Origin: UBA168 sp011055275
GTDB lineage: Archaea; Thermoproteota; Thermoprotei_A; Marsarchaeales; UBA168
DNA length: 62,684 nt
Assembly: GCA_046635845.1 (NCBI GenBank)
Contig: JAQQXN010000004.1
Strand: one strand, 5' to 3'
Below the pieces are notes generated by a model. That model was not told where the DNA came from, ran no database searches, and saw only the letters and a list, made by a program, of their open reading frames with translations. Positions 50,322 to 59,049 of this stretch are shown here, piece after piece (within the stretch, counting starts at the first letter, position 1; every line of letters starts with the position of its first letter). The translations under genes and the position numbers were made by a program.

Positions 50322-51635
50322 TTGAGCAGCATCGCCCATCTGCTTCCCCTGACCGAGTTTTTCCTGCTGGCCGTGGCGTATGTCCTTTTCATTCTTTCAT
50401 CGCTTATTCTTGTATTACCTAAGAAGGTGCGTCACGATTCAGGTACCGATTATAAACCGGTAACCCTATTGATACCTGTGTATAACGAGGGAAAAGTGGC
50501 CGCTCGCTCTATTGAGTCAGTCTCGGGGCTGAATTATCCCAAAGAACTCGTCGAAGTATTAGTGCTTGATGACAGCGATGACCCAGAATCCGTGAAGTGC
50601 GTTGAAGAAGCGGTGGCGCAGCTAGTCGCTAAAGGATATAGGGCGTCCGTAGAAAGGAGGAAAAATAGGGTTGGTGGTAAGGCCGGCTTTCTAAGGGAAA
50701 TCCACACGAAGCTAAGGACGCCTTACGCGTTCCTACTGGACTCTGACTTCAGGCTGAATCCCGACGCTTTGTCCAGCGCCGTCTGGGCATGTGAAAGCAC
50801 GGGGGCGTCTTACTGCCAGTTGGCTTGGTCTCTTGAAGGTAGTGGTCCGGTGGCGAAACTTCAGCAGTCCATGCTGGAATATCACTTGAAGGAGGAGCAA
50901 GAGAGAGCTGTTTCACGGGGATTGCCCGTTAAGATAAACGGTAGTTGCGTTCTCATAAATAACAGAGATCTTTCCGATGTTGGGGGATGGAGCGCAGGCA
51001 CCGTGACGGAAGATCTCGACCTCACCGTGAGATTCGCGCTTTCCGGGAAAAAAGGAACTTATTTACCTCTCGTAGGGGGTACAGGGCTTGCCACGCCAAG
51101 CTTTTCCTCGTTATTTAAGCAAATAAAGCGTTGGGTGATCGGCAATGCCCAGTGCATGCTGCGTTACGGAGGTAACGTGCTCAAAGCGGGGAAGAAAATT
51201 GACTCGATTATTTCCTTTTCATATTTGTTCAATTACTTTTTTTCAATCTCTTATATGCTTATACTCGCTGCAGTCCTGATTAACTTGGCCACAAAGGGGA
51301 ACTCATGGTTTTACTTCTTCTCATTATTGCCTGCTGTTCTCCTTCTTGCTGTATCGATATCTAAGAAGTACTTTTACCCTTATCTTACTTCCTTTGCGTA
51401 CTCAACGTTCATTGCAGTCTTCTTCGTAGAGGGCTTATTTAGGAAGCGGTACGGTTTTGTGCGTACGAAAAAAGTCAGGGAGCAGTCTGACGCGCTGGGA
51501 AAAACCCTTGTTATGATTTTTGCACTTGGCTTCTTGGCTGCATTTGCCCTTGCTCTTGTTTTGTCGAAGTTTTGCGATGCGGCCTTGCTGTTGGCGTACG
51601 CAATTTCCTTTCTTTTTGTTGCTGCTTTTTGGTAG
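50322..51635 (+). CDS. Membrane glycosyltransferase, family 2 (processive type)
   Basis: This 437-residue GT2 enzyme has the layout of cellulose synthase-like proteins. One N-terminal transmembrane segment is followed by a GT-A domain with VLDDSDD, a DSDFRLNPD (the metal-binding D-x-D), the acid TEDLD and the acceptor-binding QIKRW. Several C-terminal transmembrane segments then form a channel. It may extrude a polysaccharide or glycosylate a lipid or surface protein; the sugar is unknown. A TTG start lies about 25 nt after a TATA-like TTTAAG near 50295-50300. It stands alone, between tfb and the deoxyhypusine synthase gene. Confidence 0.88.
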   Translation: MSSIAHLLPLTEFFLLAVAYVLFILSSLILVLPKKVRHDSGTDYKPVTLLIPVYNEGKVAARSIESVSGLNYPKELVEVLVLDDSDDPESVKCVEEAVAQLVAKGYRASVERRKNRVGGKAGFLREIHTKLRTPYAFLLDSDFRLNPDALSSAVWACESTGASYCQLAWSLEGSGPVAKLQQSMLEYHLKEEQERAVSRGLPVKINGSCVLINNRDLSDVGGWSAGTVTEDLDLTVRFALSGKKGTYLPLVGGTGLATPSFSSLFKQIKRWVIGNAQCMLRYGGNVLKAGKKIDSIISFSYLFNYFFSISYMLILAAVLINLATKGNSWFYFFSLLPAVLLLAVSISKKYFYPYLTSFAYSTFIAVFFVEGLFRKRYGFVRTKKVREQSDALGKTLVMIFALGFLAAFALALVLSKFCDAALLLAYAISFLFVAAFW

Positions 51636-51782
51636 CGGTCGACTTCCATCTCATATCTGGCATGTTGAATGTAGCTCAACAGGACGATTACGTGTAAAAC
51701 GCCGGAATGGCTTAATCGCCAGCGCCTAAAGTTCACAAATCCTGCTGAAGCCGAATGCATAACCGCTCCAGCGTAAAAATTT

Positions 51783-52775
51783 CTATTTACTGGCCTTAAC
51801 GGATCGCTGAACCCGCACGGATTTGTTATTCTTTTTTGAGTAGATCCTCTCGTAAATGGCTCCCATCATCAATGGGAGGAGAACGGTTATGTCTCCCTCG
51901 ACGGTCTCATGCTTGGCCTTCTCGTTTACCTTCCCCCAGGATATGGCTTCTCTGAGCCTGGCTCCAGAAAGCGATCCATCCCATTCAGGTGCGGTTGTTA
52001 TGTACACCGCGAAGTTGAGCCCTTCCTTGAACTGGTTCCACCATATGGTATGGTGCTTGGATATCCCTCCTCCGAGTATCAGAGCGCCGGTCTTCTTGTG
52101 CGTGAAGACGATATCAGAGAGCTCCTGCTCATCCAGAAATAGGTTGAGCTTCAAGTCCTTATGGGTTTGCCAAAACGCCCAAAGCTGGTACCCAAAGGCG
52201 CCGTCGAATGGGCCAGGTACGTATATGGGGATCTTATTTTTGTAGGCTTGATATACTATGGAGTTTTCTCTCTCTACCTCATTGGAAAGCTTTTCGCCGA
52301 CTTTCCATATCAGTTCCCTTGTGGAAAGCTCCTTCTTTTCCTCATATATAGACGAGAAAATGGGTTGGAGTCTTTTCTCGAGTATTATTCCGTAGCTTTC
52401 GTTGGGAACGAAGACGTTGCCGAGCCTATTTATGCCTTTTTTCCTTAGCTTAACATCATCTGCAAGAAAGTCTCCGTGATAGTAATCTTCCCATGTTCTA
52501 GCTATGTCATGGTCGAGAGTGCCACATGTGGTTATGACGGCGTCTACGAGCTTATCCCTGATCATGCCGGCGATAACTCCCCTTACTCCTGTAGCTATTA
52601 TGTCAGCTGGGAACGAGAGGAATGTGAAGCATTCGTCATCCGTCATCATATCCTCTAGGATGTTAGTTGCTACCGCTAGCTTTCTGGCTGTGAACCCTCC
52701 AGCATTTTCAAATGCCTTCATAATGTCATTGGTGGTCATCTGTGGGCTAATCCTGATGTCGCGTACTGGTTTCAT
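51783..52775 (-). CDS. dys: Deoxyhypusine synthase
   Basis: This is a 330-residue enzyme that transfers the aminobutyl group of spermidine to a lysine of aIF5A. Landmarks are ENAGGFTARKLA, FSFP-like FTFLSFPADIIATG, TCGTLDHDIAR, and GGGISKHHTIWWNQ. The active-site lysine region is EAISWGKVNEKAKHETVEGD. The frame is open back to 52823, but a TATA-like CAATATAACC (52794-52803 on the plus strand) lies about 24 nt before the ATG at 52775 and the conserved sequence starts there. The polyamine link to the agmatinase gene nearby is metabolic, not operonic. Confidence 0.93.
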   Translation of the reverse strand: MKPVRDIRISPQMTTNDIMKAFENAGGFTARKLAVATNILEDMMTDDECFTFLSFPADIIATGVRGVIAGMIRDKLVDAVITTCGTLDHDIARTWEDYYHGDFLADDVKLRKKGINRLGNVFVPNESYGIILEKRLQPIFSSIYEEKKELSTRELIWKVGEKLSNEVERENSIVYQAYKNKIPIYVPGPFDGAFGYQLWAFWQTHKDLKLNLFLDEQELSDIVFTHKKTGALILGGGISKHHTIWWNQFKEGLNFAVYITTAPEWDGSLSGARLREAISWGKVNEKAKHETVEGDITVLLPLMMGAIYERIYSKKNNKSVRVQRSVKASK

Positions 52776-52894
52776 AAAAACAGTGCTTGTACGCAATATA
52801 ACCTTATTCTCTCTGGCTTTCATCGCGAGAGATCTAATGCATTAGGGCAAGAAGGCAAAAGGTGATATACTTTAACTTATGGGTGTTTCAGAGA

Positions 52895-53040
52895 TGCTCA
52901 GGAGCCCGAAACCGCGACCTAAACGCGCTCGCAAATGCCAACTCAACCAGGGACGCCAATCGGTTGCGCAAACGAGGGCGCGAGGGGATGTCGCGCTGCG
53001 GGAACAAAAGCCGTATCCATGCAGGGGATAGTTTGCACCG
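52895..53040 (+). pseudogene. Possible tnpB 3' remnant (copy 4, weak)
   Basis: The plus strand encodes SGARNRDLNALANAN, where NRDLNA resembles the last RuvC motif of TnpB. About 100 nt later comes GGGAACAAAAGCCG and then GCAGGGGATAGTTTGCACC, similar to the ends of the better copies (CAGGGTAGTTCACC). Frames are mixed and no zinc ribbon is seen. It fills most of the 305 nt gap before the Usp gene. Confidence 0.35.
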
Positions 53041-53080
53041 CGACGGTTAAGCGTAAAAAGCGTAGCTTGCCAATTGCGCG

Positions 53081-53527
53081 TTGGTTGAACTGCCGAAAAA
53101 AATACTGGTTGGGGTAGATGGTTCAGCTGCTGCCCTGGAGGCTGCCCGGTATGCCGTGAAACTGGCGTCCAAGATCGGGAGTGCTGTCACGTTCTTGGGC
53201 GTCGTGGACATCCAAAGCCTTGAAAGCATAGAAAAGCTGGGACTTGTAAAGCGTGCCGCAGCTGAAGCGGCCATGGAAAGGGAGATGAAAAACTTCACTG
53301 AGGAGGCAGCTAAGATAGCTGAGGAGATAGGAGTACAGTGCGATCAGCTTGTTGCTACGGGGGATATAGTTCAAACCATAATTGACACGGCGATAAGAGG
53401 AGGCTACGGCCTTTTGGTGATAGCCACGAGAAAGAAGGTGAGTTTGGAGAGGATAGCGGCTGGAGAGCATACCGCTCGGCTGGTCGACTTCTCACCGATA
53501 CCCATATTAATATACAAGCAGGTCTAG
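53081..53527 (+). CDS. Universal stress protein (UspA) family
   Basis: This 148-residue Usp-fold protein has KKILVGVDGSAAALEAARYAVKLA at the N-terminus, a VATGDIVQTIIDTA helix and the end strand PIPILIYKQ. The C-terminal ATP-binding loop G-x2-G-x9-G-(S/T) is not intact: the corresponding stretch reads ATRKKVSLERIAAGEHTAR, lacking the first glycines. It may therefore not bind ATP. The TTG start at 53081 lies about 25 nt from an A-rich promoter-like element. The ATP synthase K gene follows after 6 nt, so the two are co-transcribed, an unusual pairing. Confidence 0.85.
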   Translation: MVELPKKILVGVDGSAAALEAARYAVKLASKIGSAVTFLGVVDIQSLESIEKLGLVKRAAAEAAMEREMKNFTEEAAKIAEEIGVQCDQLVATGDIVQTIIDTAIRGGYGLLVIATRKKVSLERIAAGEHTARLVDFSPIPILIYKQV

Positions 53528-53533
53528 CCTAGA

Positions 53534-53953
53534 ATGTCAGAAGAGGATACTCGTTTGGAGAGCTCATACAAGACCGCCGTAATGGAGCTGGAGAATATGG
53601 TCTCTGCCATGAAGCAGGAGACGAGGAAAAAGTATTCCAAGGTCGTGTTGCCTGTGGCTTTGCTGGTCGTCGCGCTTGCGGCCTTTGTTCATGGGTCTTA
53701 TGCGCAAGTTGCAAATTCAACGGCCACCAGTACGGCACTGATGAAGGGCTACATGGCCATAGGCATGGGTTTGGCCGTTGGCCTCGCTGGCATTGGTGCT
53801 GGGTACGCAATTGCAGGAGTGGGGGCTTCAACGGTCAGTGCCACCGTCGAGAAGCCTGAGAGCTTCACCAGGGGCTTTATAATTGTAACTTTGGGCGAGG
53901 CGCTCGCCATATATGGGCTCATCGTTTCCATACTTATATGGATCTCGTTCTAG
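53534..53953 (+). CDS. atpK: A-type ATP synthase subunit K (proteolipid, c ring)
   Basis: This 139-residue protein's last 75 residues form the two-helix proteolipid hairpin: GYMAIGMGLAVGLAGIGAGYAIAGVG, then a polar loop with EKPE, and TLGEALAIYGLIVSILIWI. The glutamate in TLGEALA is the ion-binding residue. Before it lie a hydrophobic segment (VVLPVALLVVALAAFVHGSYA), as in crenarchaeal precursors, and about 35 extra charged residues with coiled-coil character (ESSYKTAVMELENMVSAMKQE), which I have not seen in the family. No other ATP synthase gene is nearby. Confidence 0.88.
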   Translation: MSEEDTRLESSYKTAVMELENMVSAMKQETRKKYSKVVLPVALLVVALAAFVHGSYAQVANSTATSTALMKGYMAIGMGLAVGLAGIGAGYAIAGVGASTVSATVEKPESFTRGFIIVTLGEALAIYGLIVSILIWISF

Positions 53954-53973
53954 GAAAGCTTCGCAAGCTTTTT
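53954..53973 (+). terminator. Hairpin with T tract after atpK
   Basis: AAAGCTT-CGC-AAGCTTT is a perfect palindromic hairpin followed by T residues, just after the atpK stop. It could end the usp-atpK transcript. Confidence 0.4.
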
Positions 53974-54040
53974 GCGCTAACGTCGCGTTTTTCGTATTCG
54001 AATCCGTTATCCTTTTTAGCTATGTTTTCACTTAACTGAT

Positions 54041-54814
54041 TTGGCGGGTACAAATTTAATTAGGTATGCCATGATGATAGGAATACCCATAGTCTTCGTG
54101 GCGCTTTTCGCCTTCAACTTAACATATCTACTCTTACCGGTTATGGTCATATACTTTGTGGGCTTCCTTGGATACTCGATTTACGTGGCCGCCAAAGGAC
54201 AGCCGTTGCTCGTGGAAAACACAAAGCTTGCCGCTAGTAGCAAGAAGAAAGGCCCCGTGCTTTTCAGAGCCCTCGCTGACGATGTCAAGAAGGCCATGGG
54301 AGGAAAAAAGGACAATGAGCAAGAGGAGCTCATGAAGAGGTCCCTCTACATGATGCTTGTTACGCTAGGCGTGTTTTTAGGTGGCATGTACGGAACTGAT
54401 GAGGCCGCGAACATCTTGGCGTGGACAAAGCAGGGTTGGTACAGGAGCTGGTATGCGTATGCCGTTGGCGTCGCGGTCTCCGTGGTCGTTTCCCTCATAT
54501 TTCAGTGGAAGTGGAAAACCCTGACTCAGATGACTCCGGCGGCCACGCCAGCGTCTTATGTCGTGACGCCTAACGGCGTCGTTTACGATAATAATGGCAT
54601 GACAGTTATACTGAAGTTTCCGATCTACAAGATTGAGGATGTGGGCGAGAACTGCATAAGGATCGAGGGAGAAAAAAGCAAGTCCGTTGCCCTTCCATAC
54701 GCCGTTAAGCTTTACACGACAAGGAAAGAAGAGCTCAAAAAAATTCTATCTCAATATGTTAAACATGAAGAAGAGGCCATAGAAAAAGCGGAGGAAAAAA
54801 TACTAAAAAAATAG
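54041..54814 (+). CDS. Membrane protein of unknown function, 257 residues
   Basis: This protein has four hydrophobic segments: two at the N-terminus (AMMIGIPIVFVALFAFNLTY and a LLLPVMVIYFVGFLGY segment) and two in the middle (MMLVTLGVFLGGMYG and YAVGVAVSVVVSLIF). A C-terminal cytoplasmic domain follows, with VVTPNGVVYDNNGMTVILKF and a charged coiled end (EEEAIEKAEEKILKK). The pattern resembles a crenarchaeal membrane DUF, possibly DUF2208, but I am not certain. A TTG start lies about 26 nt after TATA-like CTTTTTAGC near 54012-54020. Confidence 0.6.
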   Translation: MAGTNLIRYAMMIGIPIVFVALFAFNLTYLLLPVMVIYFVGFLGYSIYVAAKGQPLLVENTKLAASSKKKGPVLFRALADDVKKAMGGKKDNEQEELMKRSLYMMLVTLGVFLGGMYGTDEAANILAWTKQGWYRSWYAYAVGVAVSVVVSLIFQWKWKTLTQMTPAATPASYVVTPNGVVYDNNGMTVILKFPIYKIEDVGENCIRIEGEKSKSVALPYAVKLYTTRKEELKKILSQYVKHEEEAIEKAEEKILKK

Positions 54815-54828
54815 GTTAAAAGGTACTT

Positions 54829-55455
54829 TTACTTTAAGTACTTCTCCAGCCTTTTCTCTGCGTCGTCCCAGTTAGCGACGTTCCACCAAGCGTCTATGTA
54901 AGAGTTTCTGTTGTTCTTGTATTGAAGATAATAGGCGTGCTCGAATTCATCAACTATAACTACTACGGGCAATTCTGCTATGTGGTTCATGAAGTGGTTC
55001 TCGAACGTGGTGAATTCAAGGTTGCCGGTTTCTGTGTCATAGTATAGTACTGTCCATCCCGTTCCAGGCAACGACCTCATGGCCTCGGTAAATATCTGTT
55101 TGAACTTGTCGAAGCTGCCGTATTGCTTATCTATTAGGTCTGCAAGCTTTCCACCTGGCTTGCCTCCTCCTTTTCCGCTGGGAGCCATGTTCTGCCAGTA
55201 AAGTGAGTGTAGCTTATGGCCGTTTACGTTGAAGATCAAGTTCCTTATTATGCCCTGTATGTCGTAGCCCGTTACTTCCCCCTTGATCACTTTTTCCAAC
55301 TTGTCAAGGGTTGCGTTCGAGTTTGTGACGTAACCCTTGTGATGGCCATTATAGTGGACGTCTATTACTTGGCCGCTTATGTAAGGTTCAAGGGCATCTA
55401 TCTTGTAAGGCAGCGGAGGTAATTCGTATCTCTTAAAAGACGGAACAGTTGACAT
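54829..55455 (-). CDS. sod: Superoxide dismutase (Fe/Mn family)
   Basis: This 208-residue enzyme converts superoxide to hydrogen peroxide and oxygen. Metal ligands fall in DVHYNGHHKGYV (His), NVNGHKLHSLYW (His), and VDEFEHAYYLQYKNNR (Asp and His). Length and motifs are those of archaeal cambialistic or iron SODs; metal choice cannot be read. The frame is open to 55551, but the ATG at 55455 begins the family sequence (STVPSFKRYELPPLPY) and the upstream part would overlap the thioredoxin reductase promoter. Confidence 0.95.
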   Translation of the reverse strand: MSTVPSFKRYELPPLPYKIDALEPYISGQVIDVHYNGHHKGYVTNSNATLDKLEKVIKGEVTGYDIQGIIRNLIFNVNGHKLHSLYWQNMAPSGKGGGKPGGKLADLIDKQYGSFDKFKQIFTEAMRSLPGTGWTVLYYDTETGNLEFTTFENHFMNHIAELPVVVIVDEFEHAYYLQYKNNRNSYIDAWWNVANWDDAEKRLEKYLK

Positions 55456-55575
55456 TTTTACCCTGTTATAATCCGCTATCGGGATATAAACGTGTTTTCT
55501 TCGATAAGAAGCAAATGACGGTGGGCGGTCTGTGGTCAAAGCCCCTTTCAAGAAGTTTCAAGGATCGGACGCTAT

Positions 55576-55585
55576 CCTTATTTGC
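55576..55585 (+). promoter_or_regulatory. TATA-like box for the thioredoxin reductase gene
   Basis: CCTTATTTGC within this span is about 24 nt before the ATG at 55604, supporting that start over the upstream frame opening at 55532. Confidence 0.45.
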
Positions 55586-55603
55586 GTTGGGAAAAATGCT
55601 CTC

Positions 55604-56551
55604 ATGGATTACGACGTCATAATTGTGGGTGGTGGGCCAGCAGGTCTGTCTGCGGCCGTATACGCTCGCAGGGCCAACCTAAAGACTGCCGTCATAGAGA
55701 AGCTGACGTTTGGTGGAATAATAACGACCACGGATCTGATAGAAAACTACTTAGGCTTTCCCGCCATAAGTGGGGCTGACTTTGGAAAGGCAATCCAAGA
55801 GCATGCCATGAAGTATAATCCAGACATGATCCAAGCGGAGGTTAAGCTTGTCAAAGATGTTGAGGGCGGCTATGAGGTTCAAACCGATGCAGGTAACTTC
55901 ACCACCAAAACGGTCATAGTTGCTTCCGGGGCAGCACCAAAGAAGCTTGGCGTTCCAGGAGAATCTGAGTATTTTGGCAGGGGTGTTTCCACGTGCGCTA
56001 CTTGCGATGGCCCGTTCTTTGCCAAAAAGGACGTTGCTGTTGTTGGCGGCGGCGACTCAGCGGTGAGCGAGGGTCTCTATTTGGCTAGGCTTGTGAACAG
56101 GATTTACTTAATACACAGAAGGGATAAGCTGAGGGCTGAACCGATACTTCAGCAACGCTTTATGTCTCTAAGTAACGTGGAGTTTGTCTGGAACAGCGTT
56201 GTGACCAAGATAGAGGGCGACAAGAAGGTAAACGGCGTCATCGTGAAGAACTTGCTAACGGGAGAGGAGAAAGAACTGAAGGTTTCTGCGGTCTTCATAT
56301 ACATAGGAGAGGTGCCGCAAACCGGTTTTGTCGACGTCAAGAAGGATGATCACGGTTACATAATTACTGATGAAAACATGCAGACATCTAAGCCCGGCAT
56401 TTTCGCCGCTGGTGATTGCAGGCACTCGCTTACCAAGCAGGCCATAATCAGTGCCGGAGAAGGGGCGCTTGCGGCCATTGCCGCCCAAATGTACCTCGAG
56501 GGTAGGCTCAAGGCAGCCGAGGAGCTTGCCCAATCCTCTGCGTCAAATTGA
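55604..56551 (+). CDS. trxB: Thioredoxin reductase (NAD(P)/FAD)
   Basis: This 315-residue flavoenzyme has FAD motif VIIVGGGPAGLSAAVYARR (from residue 5), redox-active CATCDG (near 135), the nucleotide motif VAVVGGGDSAVSEGLYLA, and the second FAD motif GIFAAGDCRHSLTKQAIISAGEGA. Conserved HRRDKLRAE would favour NADPH. It reduces thioredoxin-like proteins and could drive the disulfide oxidoreductase encoded at 19.3 kb. Together with the divergent SOD gene it forms a small redox defence cluster. Confidence 0.95.
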   Translation: MDYDVIIVGGGPAGLSAAVYARRANLKTAVIEKLTFGGIITTTDLIENYLGFPAISGADFGKAIQEHAMKYNPDMIQAEVKLVKDVEGGYEVQTDAGNFTTKTVIVASGAAPKKLGVPGESEYFGRGVSTCATCDGPFFAKKDVAVVGGGDSAVSEGLYLARLVNRIYLIHRRDKLRAEPILQQRFMSLSNVEFVWNSVVTKIEGDKKVNGVIVKNLLTGEEKELKVSAVFIYIGEVPQTGFVDVKKDDHGYIITDENMQTSKPGIFAAGDCRHSLTKQAIISAGEGALAAIAAQMYLEGRLKAAEELAQSSASN

Positions 56552-56554
56552 CCT

Positions 56555-57529
56555 TCAAACGGCGTTTGGTTCGGGTAAGCCCTTAGAGCTTATGGGAAGG
56601 CTTTCGTTTTTTTCGCAGATCGATGCCAGTTCCTTTGCCTTGTCCTCGGGCCAGAAATCGTACGTGTAAACGCCAAATCCCAATTCGGCACCGCTCCAGT
56701 GCTTAAGCTTATCAGGAGCCCTCAATGCTGGGTAAAGCTCCACGTGCAGGTGAAGCCTTTCTTTGGAGCTGAGGACAGGAGTTTGATGAAACGCGAGGAC
56801 GTAAGGCATCTTTACGCCAAAGAGCCGATGGTAGCATCCGACGATCCTTCCAATAGACATGCCTATTTCCCTTAACTCTTTGTCCGTTGCCTCCGCCAGA
56901 GAAGTTATGTGCCTGATGGGAATGACGACGGTTTCATAAGGCCACCGCGGCGCGTAAGGGAAAACCGCTTTTACGGAATCGTAGCTGAGCACGGTTCTCC
57001 CCTGGGCCTTTACCTCCTCGCAGATTGGACACACCTCTTTCGAAGCGTTGGCCTCCTCATGGATTATTGGAGGAACGTAAGGTATGGCGTAGATCTGCGA
57101 GTGAGGATGCTCAATACTTACTCCTATGAGTTTTCCCATGTTCCTAAATATGAGCACAGCGTTAACGCCTTCCTTTGTTGAGAGCTCAACGTAGCGATCC
57201 CTATATAGCTTCATGGCACTTTCCAGTTCGTCAGGTGTTAGATCGCAGAGGTCGGCTGAGTGATCGAATGATTCGACAACGACTTCACAGTAGCCCCTGC
57301 CTGGCATCCTTTGATACGTGCCGTTCAGTACCGAGGTCCCTTGCTCATCCGGTGAAAGCATCGGGAAGGCGTTGGGAAGCCAGTAGGGGGCTTGCTTTCC
57401 CTTGGCCTCAGGGGAGTCCTTACAGAAAGGGCACGACCGCTTTTCCATAACCGTCATTGGGCGCGATGCCCTCTGCGATGAGATAATTATCCACTCTTTC
57501 CTGCGGGGATCAAGTCTTATTTCCCTCAT
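56555..57529 (-). CDS. galT: Galactose-1-phosphate uridylyltransferase
   Basis: This 324-residue HIT-superfamily enzyme exchanges UMP between UDP-glucose and galactose-1-phosphate (Leloir pathway). The active site is in SIEHPHSQIYAIP (H-P-H-S-Q, nucleophilic second histidine). Zinc-site cysteines appear in CPFCKDSPE and CPICEE. The C-terminal half carries HLHVELYP, the usual metal-binding segment. TATA-like GAACTTAAGA (57548-57557) is 24 nt before the ATG at 57529; the longer frame to 57598 is unlikely. It is divergent from proS. Confidence 0.92.
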   Translation of the reverse strand: MREIRLDPRRKEWIIISSQRASRPMTVMEKRSCPFCKDSPEAKGKQAPYWLPNAFPMLSPDEQGTSVLNGTYQRMPGRGYCEVVVESFDHSADLCDLTPDELESAMKLYRDRYVELSTKEGVNAVLIFRNMGKLIGVSIEHPHSQIYAIPYVPPIIHEEANASKEVCPICEEVKAQGRTVLSYDSVKAVFPYAPRWPYETVVIPIRHITSLAEATDKELREIGMSIGRIVGCYHRLFGVKMPYVLAFHQTPVLSSKERLHLHVELYPALRAPDKLKHWSGAELGFGVYTYDFWPEDKAKELASICEKNESLPISSKGLPEPNAV

Positions 57530-57585
57530 TTGATCTTTGACAAGTGCGAACTTAAGAAACTTTCTAGCCCAGGTTTTTGCAAAAA

Positions 57586-57594
57586 ACCTATAAC
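57586..57594 (+). promoter_or_regulatory. TATA-like box for proS
   Basis: ACCTATAAC is centred 26 nt before the ATG at 57616. This indicates a leaderless start there rather than at the frame opening 57577. Confidence 0.45.
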
Positions 57595-57615
57595 GCATGT
57601 CATGTGGATCTCGAG

Positions 57616-59049
57616 ATGGCTCAATCCAATGAAAGAGGTCTTCAGAGCAGCAAGGAGGATTTATCCGACTGGTACTCTGAGATACTGATCAAAAGTGGGT
57701 TCATAGACTTTTCTCCTGTTGGAGGATTTATAGTGCTGCTTCCCCCAGCGGCCTTCATCTGGGAGAAGATCAGAGAATACATGAACAAGGAGATGGAAAA
57801 AATGGGTGTTAAAAACTCCTACTTTCCCCTTCTCATACCGGAGAGCCTCCTAAAGAAGGAGAGCGAGCACTTTACCGGTTTTACGCCTGAGGTCGCGTGG
57901 GTAACGGAAGCAGGTGATCAGAAGCTCGAGGAGAGGCTTGCCGTCAGGCCCACAAGCGAAACCATAATGTATACTATGTATTCAAAGTGGATTCACGGGA
58001 CGAGTGACCTTCCCCTTAAGCTAAACCAATGGAACAGCGTCGTTAGGTGGGAGACGTCTTCTACAAGGCCATTCATAAGGACTAAGGAGTTCTTGTGGCA
58101 GGAAGCCCATACGGCTCACGCGACCGAGGACGAGGCGCTAAAGCAGGCGCAGGAAGCGCTGGACCTTTACGAGAAGGTGCTCAAGGACCTACTGGCCATA
58201 CCAGTGATCAAGGGTAGAAAGACGGAAAAGGAAAAGTTCAAGGGAGCCGTGTTCACGTACACCCTTGAGGCGATGATGCCAGATGGTAAGGCAATACAAA
58301 TGGCTACGTCGCACATGTTGGGTCAGAACTTTTCCGTGCCCTTTGAGATAACTTACGTTGACGAGAAGGGTAATAAGCACTACGTGTGGCAGACGTCTTG
58401 GGGGCTTTCATGGAGGGTAATAGGGGCCATGATCATGTTGCATGGAGACAGCAAAGGTCTAGTAATACCTCCTGAGGTCGCTCCTCTTCAGGTCGTGTTG
58501 GTCCCCATAATATACAGGGATAAGCAGGATCCAACGCCGCGTGCTCGCGAGCTCGCACGTGAGCTGCAGCTTGCCGGCATTAGGGCCTACGTGGATGAAA
58601 GGAACGACAAGACCCCGGGATATAAGTATAACGAGTGGGAGATGAGGGGAGTCCCACTTAGGATCGAAATTGGGCCAAGGGATGTTGAGCACGGGACAAT
58701 GGTTTTAGCGAGGCGCGACACGGGGGAAAAGAGTGTGGTCGACGTGTCTGATGCTGCCGCTACCGTTAAGAGTGTGCTATCTAATATACAAAAGAGCCTT
58801 TACGAAAAAGCAAAAGCGAAGCTAGTTTCCATGATAAATGAGGTCAGTACCCTTGAAGAGTTATCAGAAGCGGTGAAAAACAGGAGAGGTTTCAGTGTCG
58901 TGAACCTTTGTGACGAGAGGGAATGTGAAGACAAGATATACGACACAACGGGAGCAACTGTGCGTTGCGTCGAGGAAATTGCTGAGGGAAAGTGCATAGT
59001 GTGTGGAAGACCTGCGCGCTACCGGGCTTACGTTAGCAAGGCTTACTGA
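57616..59049 (+). CDS. proS: Prolyl-tRNA synthetase
   Basis: This 477-residue class II synthetase of the archaeal/eukaryotic form has motif 1 around GGFIVLLPPAAFIWEKI, motif 2 in NSVVRWETSSTRPFIRTKEFLWQEAHT, and motif 3 in SWGLSWRVIGAMIMLHGD. An anticodon-binding domain with VVLVPIIYR and ELARELQLAGIRAYVDER follows. The extra C-terminal zinc domain has CDERECE and CIVCG and ends in a tyrosine (SKAY), as the family requires. It lacks the bacterial editing insert. The stop overlaps the convergent mscS by 7 nt. Confidence 0.96.
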   Translation: MAQSNERGLQSSKEDLSDWYSEILIKSGFIDFSPVGGFIVLLPPAAFIWEKIREYMNKEMEKMGVKNSYFPLLIPESLLKKESEHFTGFTPEVAWVTEAGDQKLEERLAVRPTSETIMYTMYSKWIHGTSDLPLKLNQWNSVVRWETSSTRPFIRTKEFLWQEAHTAHATEDEALKQAQEALDLYEKVLKDLLAIPVIKGRKTEKEKFKGAVFTYTLEAMMPDGKAIQMATSHMLGQNFSVPFEITYVDEKGNKHYVWQTSWGLSWRVIGAMIMLHGDSKGLVIPPEVAPLQVVLVPIIYRDKQDPTPRARELARELQLAGIRAYVDERNDKTPGYKYNEWEMRGVPLRIEIGPRDVEHGTMVLARRDTGEKSVVDVSDAAATVKSVLSNIQKSLYEKAKAKLVSMINEVSTLEELSEAVKNRRGFSVVNLCDERECEDKIYDTTGATVRCVEEIAEGKCIVCGRPARYRAYVSKAY

